A DNA stretch of 64,000 nt, from the NCBI RefSeq assembly GCF_001921845.1, contig NZ_MSJM01000004.1:62001-126000 (forward strand). The letters are read 5' to 3'. The notes below the pieces were generated by a model, which did not search any database, was not told the origin of the DNA, and saw nothing but the letters and a program-made list of their open reading frames with translations. The position numbers and the translations under genes were made by a program. The DNA is from Streptococcus cuniculi. Lineage in GTDB: Bacteria > Bacillota > Bacilli > Lactobacillales > Streptococcaceae. Numbering within the stretch: the first letter of the stretch is position 1; the number at the start of each line of letters is the position of its first letter. Positions 37,336 through 46,315 of the stretch are shown piece by piece.

Positions 37336-38552
37336 ATTGTTCCTTTCACACTCGCTACAATTTCTTTTACATTTTCAATGATATACACCACATCCTCGTC
37401 ACTAAGCTGTGTATGGAGTGGTAGGGTGAGCGTGTGTTCAAAATAACGGTAAGCATTTGGATAATCTTGGATGTCAAACCCCATATTGGCATAGGCGGTT
37501 AAGAGGGGCAGAGGTTTATAGTGAACATTGCAGGCAATGCCAGCTTCTGCCATTTTCTCAATGATTTGATTCCGTTCTGCTAGCGTAACTCCCTCAATAT
37601 GCGTAATATACAAGTGCATAGAGGATACGTAATCAGCATGGAAATGCTGTAAGGGCTGAATTCTTGTTCCCTCAAATGATTGATTGTAGGCTGCAACAAT
37701 TTCTGCCCGGCGCTCTAGCAATCCTTCATAGCGCTTCAGTTGAGCTAGTCCAATGGAAGCCATGATATCTGTCATATTGCATTTAAATCCTGGAATCACA
37801 ATATCATATTCCCATGCTCCCAACTTGGTTTTTGCCAAAGCATCTTTGGTTTGTCCATGAAGTGAGAAGATTTGAAATTGACGATACAAGTCTTCATCAT
37901 CTAGGTTTGGATGAGCTTTCCAAGTAACGGCTCCCCCTTCTGCTGTTGTCAAATTTTTAACCGCATGGAAAGAAAAGGCCGTAAAATCTGCGACATTTCC
38001 AATCTTTTGTCCCTTATAGGAAGCTCCAAAGGCATGGGCGCTGTCTGATAAGACCACAATTCGGCCAAATACTTCTTGGAGGGGCGATGCTGCTACAAAG
38101 GTTGAGCGATGTTTCTCTACTATCTCGAGAATCCGATTGTGGTCACATGGTATTCCTGCTAACTCAACAGGAATGATGACCTTGGTTCGGCTCGTGATGG
38201 CGCGTTCTACCGCATCATAATCCATTTCAAAATGATTCGCCTGAATGTCTACAATGACAGGTCTTGCACCAACATGCTCAATCACACTACAAGATGCCGT
38301 ATAGGTCATGGCTGGAACGATGACCTCGTCTCCAGGGCCAACTCCCAATACGCGGAGGACAAGCTCCAATCCTGCCGTCGCTGAATTGAGGCAGACTGTT
38401 CTGTTTGTTCCAGTATAGTCTGACAATTCTTGTTCAAATTGTTTGGTTTTAGGGCCTGTCGTAATCCAGCCTGATTTTAAGGCATCGACAACCTCTGCAA
38501 TTTCTTCCTCTGTAATATCTGGAGGAGAAAAGGGTATATTTCTCTTTTTCAT
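37332..38552 (-). CDS. PLP-dependent sugar aminotransferase (DegT/DnrJ family)
   Basis: A 406-residue fold type I aminotransferase: SGWITTGPKTKQFEQ near 27, NSATAGLELVLRV near 53, the cofactor-holding SDSAHAFGASYKG near 174 and the catalytic Lys in SFHAVKNLTTAEGG near 198. It adds an amino group to a 4-keto sugar nucleotide. With the dehydratase and the initiating transferase downstream of it, the set closely resembles the pneumococcal teichoic-acid genes making UDP-2-acetamido-4-amino-2,4,6-trideoxygalactose (AATGal). I choose ATG 38552; a GTG at 38564 overlapping the previous stop is possible. Confidence 0.85.
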   Translation of the reverse strand: MKKRNIPFSPPDITEEEIAEVVDALKSGWITTGPKTKQFEQELSDYTGTNRTVCLNSATAGLELVLRVLGVGPGDEVIVPAMTYTASCSVIEHVGARPVIVDIQANHFEMDYDAVERAITSRTKVIIPVELAGIPCDHNRILEIVEKHRSTFVAASPLQEVFGRIVVLSDSAHAFGASYKGQKIGNVADFTAFSFHAVKNLTTAEGGAVTWKAHPNLDDEDLYRQFQIFSLHGQTKDALAKTKLGAWEYDIVIPGFKCNMTDIMASIGLAQLKRYEGLLERRAEIVAAYNQSFEGTRIQPLQHFHADYVSSMHLYITHIEGVTLAERNQIIEKMAEAGIACNVHYKPLPLLTAYANMGFDIQDYPNAYRYFEHTLTLPLHTQLSDEDVVYIIENVKEIVASVKGTI

Positions 38553-38560
38553 TGTTTCTC

Positions 38561-39250
38561 TCACTTTACTACTTTGATGACTGTTTGAAACATAATCCGA
38601 ATATCATTCCAAAAGGAAAAGGAGCGGATGTAGTCGAGGTTATAGGTCATCTTATCGGGTAATACTTTCTGCACGTAGGCTTCATCTGCGGTCATCCCAC
38701 GTCCGATGTATGTTTCCATCAGCACATCTTCATCTTTATAGGCAATGCTAGCTGGCGAGGTAATCCCTGCTGGTAACAGTAGCGTTGCTTTCATCTCATC
38801 TGTATATTCTTTTGTATATTTTTCTACTTCAGGTCTTACGCCTACAAAACTCATATCACCAGCCAAGACATTAAAGAGCTGTGGAATTTCATCTAAGCGA
38901 TACTTGCGGATCAATGCGCCTACTCGTGTGATACGGCTGTCATTTCCTACTGTCACTAAACTCCCTTTTTTATCAGCGTCTGCCACCATGGTTCGAAATT
39001 TATAGATTCTAAATTTTCTTCCATACTGGGTGATTCGTTCCTGACGATAGAAAACAGGGCCTGCACTATCGATTTTAATCCAGATAGCAAAAAATAATAA
39101 TAGGGGGGAAAATAGAATCACTAGGAGAAGAGCCATGACCTTATCAAATACGTATTTACAAGCTAAATCAACTTTTTTACTCGCAAGAATCGTGCGATAA
39201 GGCGTCAGTACTTCATTCTCTTCACTGCCCATCAACATTTCATTGATCAT
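38561..39250 (-). CDS. Initiating sugar-1-phosphate transferase
   Basis: Polyprenyl-phosphate sugar transferase of the bacterial sugar transferase (PglC/WbaP C-domain) family, 229 residues. One membrane helix (ALLLVILFSPLLLFFAIWI, 38-56), then KFRTM near 87, DEIPQLFNVLAGDMSFVGVRP near 120 with the conserved Asp-Glu and Arg-Pro, and a C-terminal tail. It links the first sugar of the repeat unit to undecaprenyl phosphate. Its neighbours suggest AATGal as that sugar. Confidence 0.9.
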   Translation of the reverse strand: MINEMLMGSEENEVLTPYRTILASKKVDLACKYVFDKVMALLLVILFSPLLLFFAIWIKIDSAGPVFYRQERITQYGRKFRIYKFRTMVADADKKGSLVTVGNDSRITRVGALIRKYRLDEIPQLFNVLAGDMSFVGVRPEVEKYTKEYTDEMKATLLLPAGITSPASIAYKDEDVLMETYIGRGMTADEAYVQKVLPDKMTYNLDYIRSFSFWNDIRIMFQTVIKVVK

Positions 39251-39252
39251 TC

Positions 39253-41055
39253 TTACTCCTGTTTCGCGAACTCTAGCAATTTGTCTTTGAGTGTCTCAGG
39301 ATCGTAGTCCAACAAAGTGCTAATAAATTCTTCGATTTCTTCTGGTTTTTTATAGGTTACACGTCCTACAAAAATCTTATCATAGATTTGGTCTGTCGTG
39401 CGTTCTTTCGTTGCAAGAAGCTCTTCATATAGCTTCTCCCCTGGTCGAATACCGCTCTCCACAATTCCAATTTCTTCTTCTGAATACCCGCTAAGAGAAA
39501 TAATCTTTTTAGCCAAGTCGAGAATTTTAACCGGTTCTCCCATGTCTAAAATGAAAATTTCTCCGCCATTCATCAGGGCTCCTGCCTGGATCACCAAGCG
39601 GCTAGCCTCTGGAATAGTCATGAAAAAGCGGGTCATGCGAAAATCGGTCACTGTAACTGGACCGCCTTTGGCAATTTGCTCCTTAAAGAGGGGAACGACA
39701 CTACCACGACTTCCCAATACATTTCCAAATCGAACCGCCGCAAAGCGGGTTTTGCCAGCTTCGTTTAGGCTCGTGACAATCATTTCTGCCACACGCTTGG
39801 TTGCCCCCATGATATTCGGAGGATTTACAGCCTTGTCCGTTGAAATCATGACAAATTTTTCGACACCATATTCTTTGGCTGCTTCTGCCACATTCTTGGT
39901 TCCGTAGATATTGTTTTTCACTGCTTCTGTTGGATTATATTCCATCAGCGGTACGTGCTTATGGGCTGCTGCATGATAGACCCTGTCTGGATGGTATTGA
40001 GCCATGATTTGAAAAATCCGCTCTCTATCTTGAATGTCTGCAATGATTGGAATAATTTCAATATTATTGCGATAGCTCATCGACAATTCTTTGTGAATGA
40101 GGTAAATCGAATTTTCTCCGTGTCCTAGCAGCAACATTTTGGCAGGTGAAAAGCGAATCAACTGGCGACATAGTTCTGATCCAATTGATCCTCCTGCTCC
40201 GGTTACTAGAATGGTTTTGCCCTGAATGTTGGAATAAAGGCTGGACTGATCCAATTCGACTTCTTGACGTCCCAGTAAGTCAACAATATCAATTTCGCGT
40301 AACTTACTGACACTCACCTGACCGGAAAGAATATCTTCCTGTCTAGGAATCGAATAGACCTTTGCCCTTGTTTTTTTACAAATATCATACACTCGTGCGT
40401 ATTCTTCTGGATTCAGAGATGGGATAGCAATTACAATTTGGTCAATTTCATAGTTTTTGACAACCTCTGGAATTTGTTCCTCTGATCCTAGCACTCGCAC
40501 ACCGTGTAAGAGGGTTTGCCACTTGACAGGATCCTTGTCAACAATTCCGATAACATCAATATCTTTGAAAGAACGTATGGCTGTTTTTAAGAATAAATCA
40601 GCCCCCTGTCCTGCTCCCACGACTAGTGTCCTCTTCGCCTTTGCAGATTTCCGACCTAGCAAATCAACATCCTTAAATTCATAGGTCATTCGCCAAATGA
40701 GTCGTGATGCCCCAATGAGTAATAGGGAGAAAATGTAGCTCAGTAAAATAAAGCGATAACTAAAGACAATTTTCTGACTGAAGATAACGACAACTGAAAT
40801 AGCATAACTCAACAAGAGGTTTTTTGCCATTTGCCAAAGTGCGACGTAATCTGTGAATCGATTTAAGATGGAATAGACATGTGTCGCATAGCCACACACC
40901 AAATAAACCAACCAAATCGCAGTCAAGAAAATCAACATTCGCTGTAAAGATAGATCGATGTAATTATCTAAGAAAAACTGAGTAACAAAGCCACTCATAT
41001 AGATAATTAGGGCATCTACCATTATTAAAATAAAGCGTTTTTGCCCACGTGTCAA
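39253..41055 (-). CDS. Membrane nucleotide-sugar 4,6-dehydratase (CapD/PglF-like)
   Basis: About 600 residues: four N-terminal membrane helices (to about 125), a first Rossmann-like domain (TLVVGAGQGADLFL near 144), then the SDR domain with LVTGAGGSIGSELCRQLI near 285, the HAAAHKHVPLM and MISTDKAVNPPNIMGATKR active-site segments, where Lys/Met replace Tyr as in PglF and FlaA1 types. It should convert UDP-GlcNAc to the 4-keto-6-deoxy intermediate used by the aminotransferase. I favour the TTG at 41055, which has AAAGGGGG upstream; a TTG at 41118 is in frame but only 1 nt from AGGAGG. Confidence 0.86.
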   Translation of the reverse strand: MTRGQKRFILIMVDALIIYMSGFVTQFFLDNYIDLSLQRMLIFLTAIWLVYLVCGYATHVYSILNRFTDYVALWQMAKNLLLSYAISVVVIFSQKIVFSYRFILLSYIFSLLLIGASRLIWRMTYEFKDVDLLGRKSAKAKRTLVVGAGQGADLFLKTAIRSFKDIDVIGIVDKDPVKWQTLLHGVRVLGSEEQIPEVVKNYEIDQIVIAIPSLNPEEYARVYDICKKTRAKVYSIPRQEDILSGQVSVSKLREIDIVDLLGRQEVELDQSSLYSNIQGKTILVTGAGGSIGSELCRQLIRFSPAKMLLLGHGENSIYLIHKELSMSYRNNIEIIPIIADIQDRERIFQIMAQYHPDRVYHAAAHKHVPLMEYNPTEAVKNNIYGTKNVAEAAKEYGVEKFVMISTDKAVNPPNIMGATKRVAEMIVTSLNEAGKTRFAAVRFGNVLGSRGSVVPLFKEQIAKGGPVTVTDFRMTRFFMTIPEASRLVIQAGALMNGGEIFILDMGEPVKILDLAKKIISLSGYSEEEIGIVESGIRPGEKLYEELLATKERTTDQIYDKIFVGRVTYKKPEEIEEFISTLLDYDPETLKDKLLEFAKQE

Positions 41056-41203
41056 TTTGTATTCCCCCTTTACAGTTTGAGGCTCCTTTTGTAGCCTCTG
41101 AGGCCCACTTCCTGACAAGCCTCCTGTAATTACTTCGTGAATTGTTCTAAAATCATTTTCAAAACGCCATTCACTTCTCTTTATATTTATTCGTAACTAT
41201 ATG

Positions 41204-41238
41204 AGTTCAACTTTCCCTATAGTAAGGAAAGTTGAACT
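41204..41238. repeat. 13-bp inverted repeat between the LCP and dehydratase genes
   Basis: AGTTCAACTTTCC, 9 nt, and its exact complement GGAAAGTTGAACT. There is no U run, so it is not a standard terminator; it lies in the 240-nt spacer within the capsule operon. Confidence 0.6.
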
Positions 41239-41298
41239 AGATAGTCTCCTTTATCTGGTCAAACGACTTCGTTTAGCCAGTCACTAGCTGATTCTGTC

Positions 41299-42756
41299 TT
41301 ATTTTCCAGCCATCACATCTTGGATCGCTGCTTTTGCAGCATTCAAACTCTCTTGATTCACTTCCATCATATAGAGGGTTGCGTCAGGCATGGCATAAGA
41401 TGGTAAGCCCATCACACCTGTTCCAGTTAAGGCTTGTGATGTAACACTATAGCTACCACCAGATTCTAATTGACCGTTGATTAAGGTCATCATTGTTTCA
41501 AGACTCATGTTTGTTTGAATCGAATCTTCTAATCCACTAAGAATCTCATTGTAGTTTTTCAAGACAGCTGGTGAACTTAATTTGTTAATCAAGCCTGCAA
41601 TGACTTTTTCTTGGTTCTTACCGCGGTCATTATCCCCACCTTGGAGAGAGTAACGCTCACGGACAAATTCCAAGGCTTGATTAGAATTAAGATGAACCTC
41701 TCCTACTGGGAAGAATGTTCCATCGTATCCTGTAAATTCTTGATCATTCGTAACATTGACTCCTCCCACCACATCAATGAGTTTTAAGAACGAGGTAAAG
41801 TTGAGACGAACATAATAGTTGGTCTTAATATCATAGAGATTTTCAAGTGTGTGAATCGATGCTTCGACGCCATAGATACCTGCGTGGGTCAATTTGTCGT
41901 TTTGGTCATTTCCGCCATCAGCGATTGGAACATAGGCGTCACGCGGAGTGGTGGTCAATAATACTTTCTTCGTTTTGCGATTGACCGTCATGATAATATT
42001 GACATCTGAACGAGACACAGAAGAAATTGGTCCGTAGGTGTCGATACCGCTGACGTAGATATTGAAAGCATCTCCACTAATCTCAGTACCTTGGACGCTT
42101 TCAACCTTTTTGCTAATTTTAAAGGTATAGAGCTTTTTGATTTTTGATGCATCATAATCGGCGATGATATTTTCAAACACACTGTTTAAAATGATGGCCG
42201 TTGCTTCGCCATTCATCAAGGATTGATAGGCTGATAAATAGGATGGAGCAGCATCTACTGTCAGAGAAATTTGCCGTTCTTTCTGAAGACTTTCTGTCAA
42301 TCTGGTAATGTTTTCAGCATCAGTTCCAGTCGGCGCCAAGACATTTGTCACTTGACTGATATCTTTGATGTCGCTATCTGCTAAGACAATGACACTCATT
42401 TCATATTCTGAATATGAAGCTGTTGAATTGAGCTTATCTGAAAAACTCGTCACTTCTCGGATGGCAAACAGGGTCGCCCCACTCACTAAAATAGACAAGA
42501 TGAGGAAGGTCAGCGTAAAGCGCGGTGCTTTCTTTTTGAAGACTAAGAATCCAAACAACAACACCACAAGGGCTAAAACAGCGGTTGCGATAATATTGAG
42601 ATTGCGGAACGCCAGCATGTTATAGCGATAAATCGCAAAGATGATGAGGCCTGCCATTATCGTAAAAATAACCGCTAAAACGCGATTGAGAATGCTCAGT
42701 TTCCCGCCCTGTTGTTTTTCTTTTTGTTTTGTTGTTCTTCTCGAACGTCGTTCCAT
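41299..42756 (-). CDS. cpsA: LytR-CpsA-Psr (LCP) family protein, CpsA/Wzg-like
   Basis: Membrane phosphotransferase that joins finished polysaccharide to peptidoglycan outside the cell. The 485-residue protein has a basic N-terminus, three helices (about 20-110), a CpsA accessory domain, and the LCP domain from about 225 ([67 protein letters not shown]) with conserved Arg and Asp. ATG 42756 has GGAGG 8 nt upstream. It is the first gene of the locus, behind a TGGTATACT promoter box at 42791-42799. The usual partners wzh, wzd and wze are not here. Confidence 0.9.
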   Translation of the reverse strand: MERRSRRTTKQKEKQQGGKLSILNRVLAVIFTIMAGLIIFAIYRYNMLAFRNLNIIATAVLALVVLLFGFLVFKKKAPRFTLTFLILSILVSGATLFAIREVTSFSDKLNSTASYSEYEMSVIVLADSDIKDISQVTNVLAPTGTDAENITRLTESLQKERQISLTVDAAPSYLSAYQSLMNGEATAIILNSVFENIIADYDASKIKKLYTFKISKKVESVQGTEISGDAFNIYVSGIDTYGPISSVSRSDVNIIMTVNRKTKKVLLTTTPRDAYVPIADGGNDQNDKLTHAGIYGVEASIHTLENLYDIKTNYYVRLNFTSFLKLIDVVGGVNVTNDQEFTGYDGTFFPVGEVHLNSNQALEFVRERYSLQGGDNDRGKNQEKVIAGLINKLSSPAVLKNYNEILSGLEDSIQTNMSLETMMTLINGQLESGGSYSVTSQALTGTGVMGLPSYAMPDATLYMMEVNQESLNAAKAAIQDVMAGK

Positions 42757-42884
42757 TTTTAAACCTCCAAAATAGTATCTCACTAGTATGAGTATACCAT
42801 AATCTTGCTTCCGTTCATATGCTAAAGCAGGGCATTCCCCTGACTAGATATTGAAACCATTGGTATTTTATCATATTTTAAGAT

Positions 42885-42923
42885 TTTTTTCCACTCCCAA
42901 CCTATTTTTCGAAAGGGGTGGGG
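42885..42923 (+). repeat. Direct repeat left of the acyltransferase pair
   Basis: TTTTTTCCACTCCCAA, then CCTATTTTTCGAAAGGGGTG. It matches 46224-46262 with about three mismatches in 39 nt and in the same orientation. Confidence 0.75.
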
Positions 42924-42986
42924 TGATGTAGCTATTCCCTTCCTATTTTCCTATGTAGCAAGCCTGTTATCTACTCCTTAGTATAC

Positions 42987-43015
42987 TTGACATCTAGGGG
43001 TAGAACTGTCATAAT
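42987..43015 (+). promoter_or_regulatory. Promoter of the MBOAT-SGNH pair
   Basis: TTGACA (42987-42992), 17 nt, CATAAT (43010-43015) on the plus strand. Confidence 0.7.
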
Positions 43016-43092
43016 AAACAGAGTATGGGTACATTCTTGTTTTTGACAAGAGTGTATTTAACATCAATTATCCGAATGATCGAGGCTTATCT

Positions 43093-44592
43093 ATGTTGTT
43101 TACAACGCAAATATTTTTATTTATCTTTTTCCCGCTTTCTGTGTTGGGCTATACCATCATCAATGGGCTAACCTCTCTCAGAAGTGTTCGTAATCTGTTT
43201 GGAAAGAAGCATATATACATACGAAATCTATTTCTAATAGGATGTAGTCTCTTCTTTTATATGTGGTCTTCATTTGATAATGTGTTTCGATTTTTATTTT
43301 ATATCGCTGTTGTCTATCTCATTGCTTTATGGATTGAGAAGGCAAGAGCGAAAGGATACTATCTAAACATTTATCAATCTTCCATTAGTCAAAAGCGCTT
43401 CTATTTGGCACTCTTACCGCTATGGATTGGGATATTCCTTACGACTTTTGCTTTAATTTACTATAATTATTCCAATTTTTTGATTCAGTGTTGGAATCTG
43501 TTGTTTGGAGACCATATTCCTCCTAAATCCTTACTCACTCCTCTCGGAATATCTTTCATCACCTTTTCTAGCATTTCCTATTTGACAGATATTTATCGAG
43601 GACAGGCGACAGCAGGTAATTTCCTTGATTGCCTTCTTTATCTTTCCTTTTTTCCAAAAGTGATTTCAGGTCCCATTATTTTATGGAAAGATTTTCAGAG
43701 ACAGATTGGAAAAAACACGGTATCTCTAACCTTGGCTACAGACGGTATCAATCGTATAATGGTTGGTTTTGCCAAAAAAGTGATTCTAGCAGATACCTTT
43801 GGTGCTTGTTTGGCTCAAATTTCAATCTCCGCCATGGATCAAGTGACGGCACTTGGAACACTTGTACTCTATATGTTACAAATTTATTATGATTTTTCAG
43901 GCTATTCAGATATTGCCATTGGTCTTGCCAAAATTTTGGGATTTGAATTCAAAGAAAATTTCAATTTCCCATATCGTTCTACCTCTATTTCTGAATTTTG
44001 GAGACGTTGGCACATTTCCTTAGGGACTTGGTTTAGAGAATACATCTATATTTCCCTAGGTGGAAGTCGTAAAGGGCAGCGACAAACTTTACGTAATTTA
44101 ATCGTTGTCTTTGCTTTAACCGGGATTTGGCATGGTGCAGGGTTCAACTATATTCTTTGGGGTGGCATCAATGCACTATTTGTTGTGACTGAGCGCATTA
44201 TTCACGATAAAGATTTCTACAAAAAAACGCCGACGATTGTCAAATACATCATTACAATGGGAGTTGTCTTGCTATCTTGGCAATTATTCCGATTCCAAAA
44301 ACTTTCTGATATTTCCATCGTATTACATGCAGTTCTGGGCAAAGGGACTAACCAGCCGATAGCCTACAACTGGCAATACTATTATGATGTAAAAATCATC
44401 TCACTCTCTTTGATTGGCATCATCGGAGCGACCTTACTAGGATCTCAGAGAATGAAACAGTGGTACTACAATGTAACTTCTACCACTATTGGTTACTTGA
44501 TGCAAGAGATCATCTTATTGGTCATTTTTATCGTAGCAATCTTGTTTATGGTTAATTCGACCTATAGTCCATTTATCTATTTCCAATATTAA
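43093..44592 (+). CDS. MBOAT-family O-acyltransferase
   Basis: A 499-residue polytopic membrane-bound O-acyltransferase, related to DltB, AlgI and PatA. The family core SEFWRRWHISLGTWFREYIY lies near residue 297, followed by GSRKGQRQTLRNL and the catalytic His in LTGIWHGAGFNYILWG near 350. It should carry an acyl (probably acetyl) group through the membrane to the SGNH partner encoded next. It is divergent from the capsule operon. Not DltB itself: no dltA or dltC is nearby, and the partner is AlgX/AlgJ-like, not DltD-like. Confidence 0.88.
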   Translation: MLFTTQIFLFIFFPLSVLGYTIINGLTSLRSVRNLFGKKHIYIRNLFLIGCSLFFYMWSSFDNVFRFLFYIAVVYLIALWIEKARAKGYYLNIYQSSISQKRFYLALLPLWIGIFLTTFALIYYNYSNFLIQCWNLLFGDHIPPKSLLTPLGISFITFSSISYLTDIYRGQATAGNFLDCLLYLSFFPKVISGPIILWKDFQRQIGKNTVSLTLATDGINRIMVGFAKKVILADTFGACLAQISISAMDQVTALGTLVLYMLQIYYDFSGYSDIAIGLAKILGFEFKENFNFPYRSTSISEFWRRWHISLGTWFREYIYISLGGSRKGQRQTLRNLIVVFALTGIWHGAGFNYILWGGINALFVVTERIIHDKDFYKKTPTIVKYIITMGVVLLSWQLFRFQKLSDISIVLHAVLGKGTNQPIAYNWQYYYDVKIISLSLIGIIGATLLGSQRMKQWYYNVTSTTIGYLMQEIILLVIFIVAILFMVNSTYSPFIYFQY

Positions 44593-44609
44593 TAGAAACG
44601 GAGAGATTG

Positions 44610-46019
44610 ATGAAAATTATTAAAGTTCTTACAATAGCTGCATTTTCAATGATGATACTCATTCCCGTTGCCACTTTTCGTTTTGCACCTCATATTTCCT
44701 CTGAAATTGACAATCGCATGTTAATGGAAAATCCATTTTCAAAAGAAGTATCGGGAGATAGCGAGGCAGATTTAACAGATAATATTGAAAACTATGTGAA
44801 TGACCGAATTGGCTTTCGCGATGAAATGATTCTGGGCTATACTCTCTTAAACGATCGTTTGTTTCAGAAGATGGTCCACCCTAGTTACCTATATGGAAAA
44901 GATGGGTATGTCTTTGGTTCTGGTCTTACAACACCTACCTACCAGTATTCTGATTATCATGAGACATTTGCAGACATGATTAAGGCCGTACAGGACTACT
45001 GCAATGAGCGAGACATTCCTTTCTTGTTTGTCTTAAATCCAGCAAAACCTGCTGTATTAACAGAACATATCCCTGCTGGTATTCACTACGATCGGGATTG
45101 GGTAGAAAAATTCCTTGCCGCTCTTGATAAGCGCAAGGTTCGCTATCTGGATAATACCGTCACTCTTCGCGCAGAGACACAAGAAGGTAAGGTTGTTTTT
45201 AACCAAAAATATGACGCCAACCACTGGAACGATTTAGGCGCTTTTTATGGAACGAATGCTATTTTATCAGAGGTGAAACATGACTTCCCTAACGTGCAAT
45301 TAAATCAACTCGAACAACTTGATGTGTCTAGTCGGTTAGAAGTCTCTTTACCCGTATCTCAGTTTCCAATCCACGAAGAGGTTCCTGTTATCCAAGTCCC
45401 TACTGGAGATATTACAAGCGCTAAAACCGATCTATTCAAAGATGAATTACAATTAGACCCAACCTACCATACCTTTGGTTACTATCAAAATCGCTCTAAA
45501 ATGAACAAAGAAACACCGAAGGTGCTCATGTTCCAAGGAAGCTATATGAATAACTTCGGGCATAAATATTTAGCCAACGCTTTGGGTGAATATATCTCTG
45601 TTCATGACTATCAAAATATTTTAAATTTCCCTTATTATTACAATATTTTCAAGCCTGATATGGTCATCTTTGAAGTGGCTGAATATACCTTTTCAAACAC
45701 CTACTTTCAGTATGATAAGATGAAGCAATTGGATTTCAATCCTGTACTTTCCTCTATCCATCATACTGGGTCCTCTACAACGAAACAAACTTTACCGGCC
45801 AATCAATTGAGTATTGACAAAGGAGAAGCCCTCACTAAGATAAGCTGGAAAACTGATGCCTCTCACCAATATGTGTGGCTAACGCTCGATGAGGAGGTAT
45901 ACGATATGGAAAAAACCGATGATGGATATGTCGCTACACTTCCTACTGAAAGTCTTCCTGAACATCCAAAAATAGAGATCGTTTCGCAAGATGGACAAGA
46001 CATCGTATGGTATCAATAG
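44610..46019 (+). CDS. SGNH/AlgX-AlgJ-like acyltransferase partner
   Basis: A 469-residue protein with one N-terminal membrane anchor (VLTIAAFSMMILIPVATF) and an extracytoplasmic part. Motifs fit alginate-acetylase-type SGNH proteins: ENYVNDRIGFRDE near 54, YLYGKDGYVF near 91, FVLNPAKPAVL near 140, and DANHWNDLGAFYG near 200, where Asp-x-x-His supplies the catalytic pair; MFQGSYMNNFG near 307 would hold the nucleophile Ser. It starts at ATG 44610, 17 nt after the MBOAT stop. Together they probably O-acetylate the surface polymer, with the target inferred from location. Confidence 0.82.
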   Translation: MKIIKVLTIAAFSMMILIPVATFRFAPHISSEIDNRMLMENPFSKEVSGDSEADLTDNIENYVNDRIGFRDEMILGYTLLNDRLFQKMVHPSYLYGKDGYVFGSGLTTPTYQYSDYHETFADMIKAVQDYCNERDIPFLFVLNPAKPAVLTEHIPAGIHYDRDWVEKFLAALDKRKVRYLDNTVTLRAETQEGKVVFNQKYDANHWNDLGAFYGTNAILSEVKHDFPNVQLNQLEQLDVSSRLEVSLPVSQFPIHEEVPVIQVPTGDITSAKTDLFKDELQLDPTYHTFGYYQNRSKMNKETPKVLMFQGSYMNNFGHKYLANALGEYISVHDYQNILNFPYYYNIFKPDMVIFEVAEYTFSNTYFQYDKMKQLDFNPVLSSIHHTGSSTTKQTLPANQLSIDKGEALTKISWKTDASHQYVWLTLDEEVYDMEKTDDGYVATLPTESLPEHPKIEIVSQDGQDIVWYQ

Positions 46020-46315
46020 GAGCCTCCTGCAATAATATCCTCTTTAGAACTGCCATAAAAACTGTGCCTTTCAGCTTTTAAATGAATCATTAAAGTTGAG
46101 CCTGTTCAATGGATGCAGCCTTCGCATCACTTGACAAGCTCACTTTTTTTATGTCTGAAAGACAGTCTTTGTTATCAAAAAATCCGCCCTATCTATCGAT
46201 AGCAGACGGATTTGAACAGATTGTTTTTTCCACTCCCAATCTATTTTTAAAAAGGGGTGGGAGCACTAGCAGAGAGCCATGGTTAGAATCGCTGTTTGGC
46301 TCTTCCACCACTTGT
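46020..46315. other. Spacer with hairpins between the SGNH gene and uvrB
   Basis: Holds a stem AAATCCG ... CGGATTT near 46166-46213 and the second CCACTCCC direct repeat (46224-46262). No gene seen. The two converging transcripts probably end here. Confidence 0.5.
46224..46262 (+). repeat. Direct repeat right of the acyltransferase pair
   Basis: Near-copy of 42885-42923 in the same orientation; the two frame the MBOAT-SGNH genes. Confidence 0.75.

Noticed and set aside
43093..46019. dltB/dltD of the D-alanylation operon
   Set aside because: dltA and dltC are absent, and the second protein matches AlgX/AlgJ-like rather than DltD motifs.
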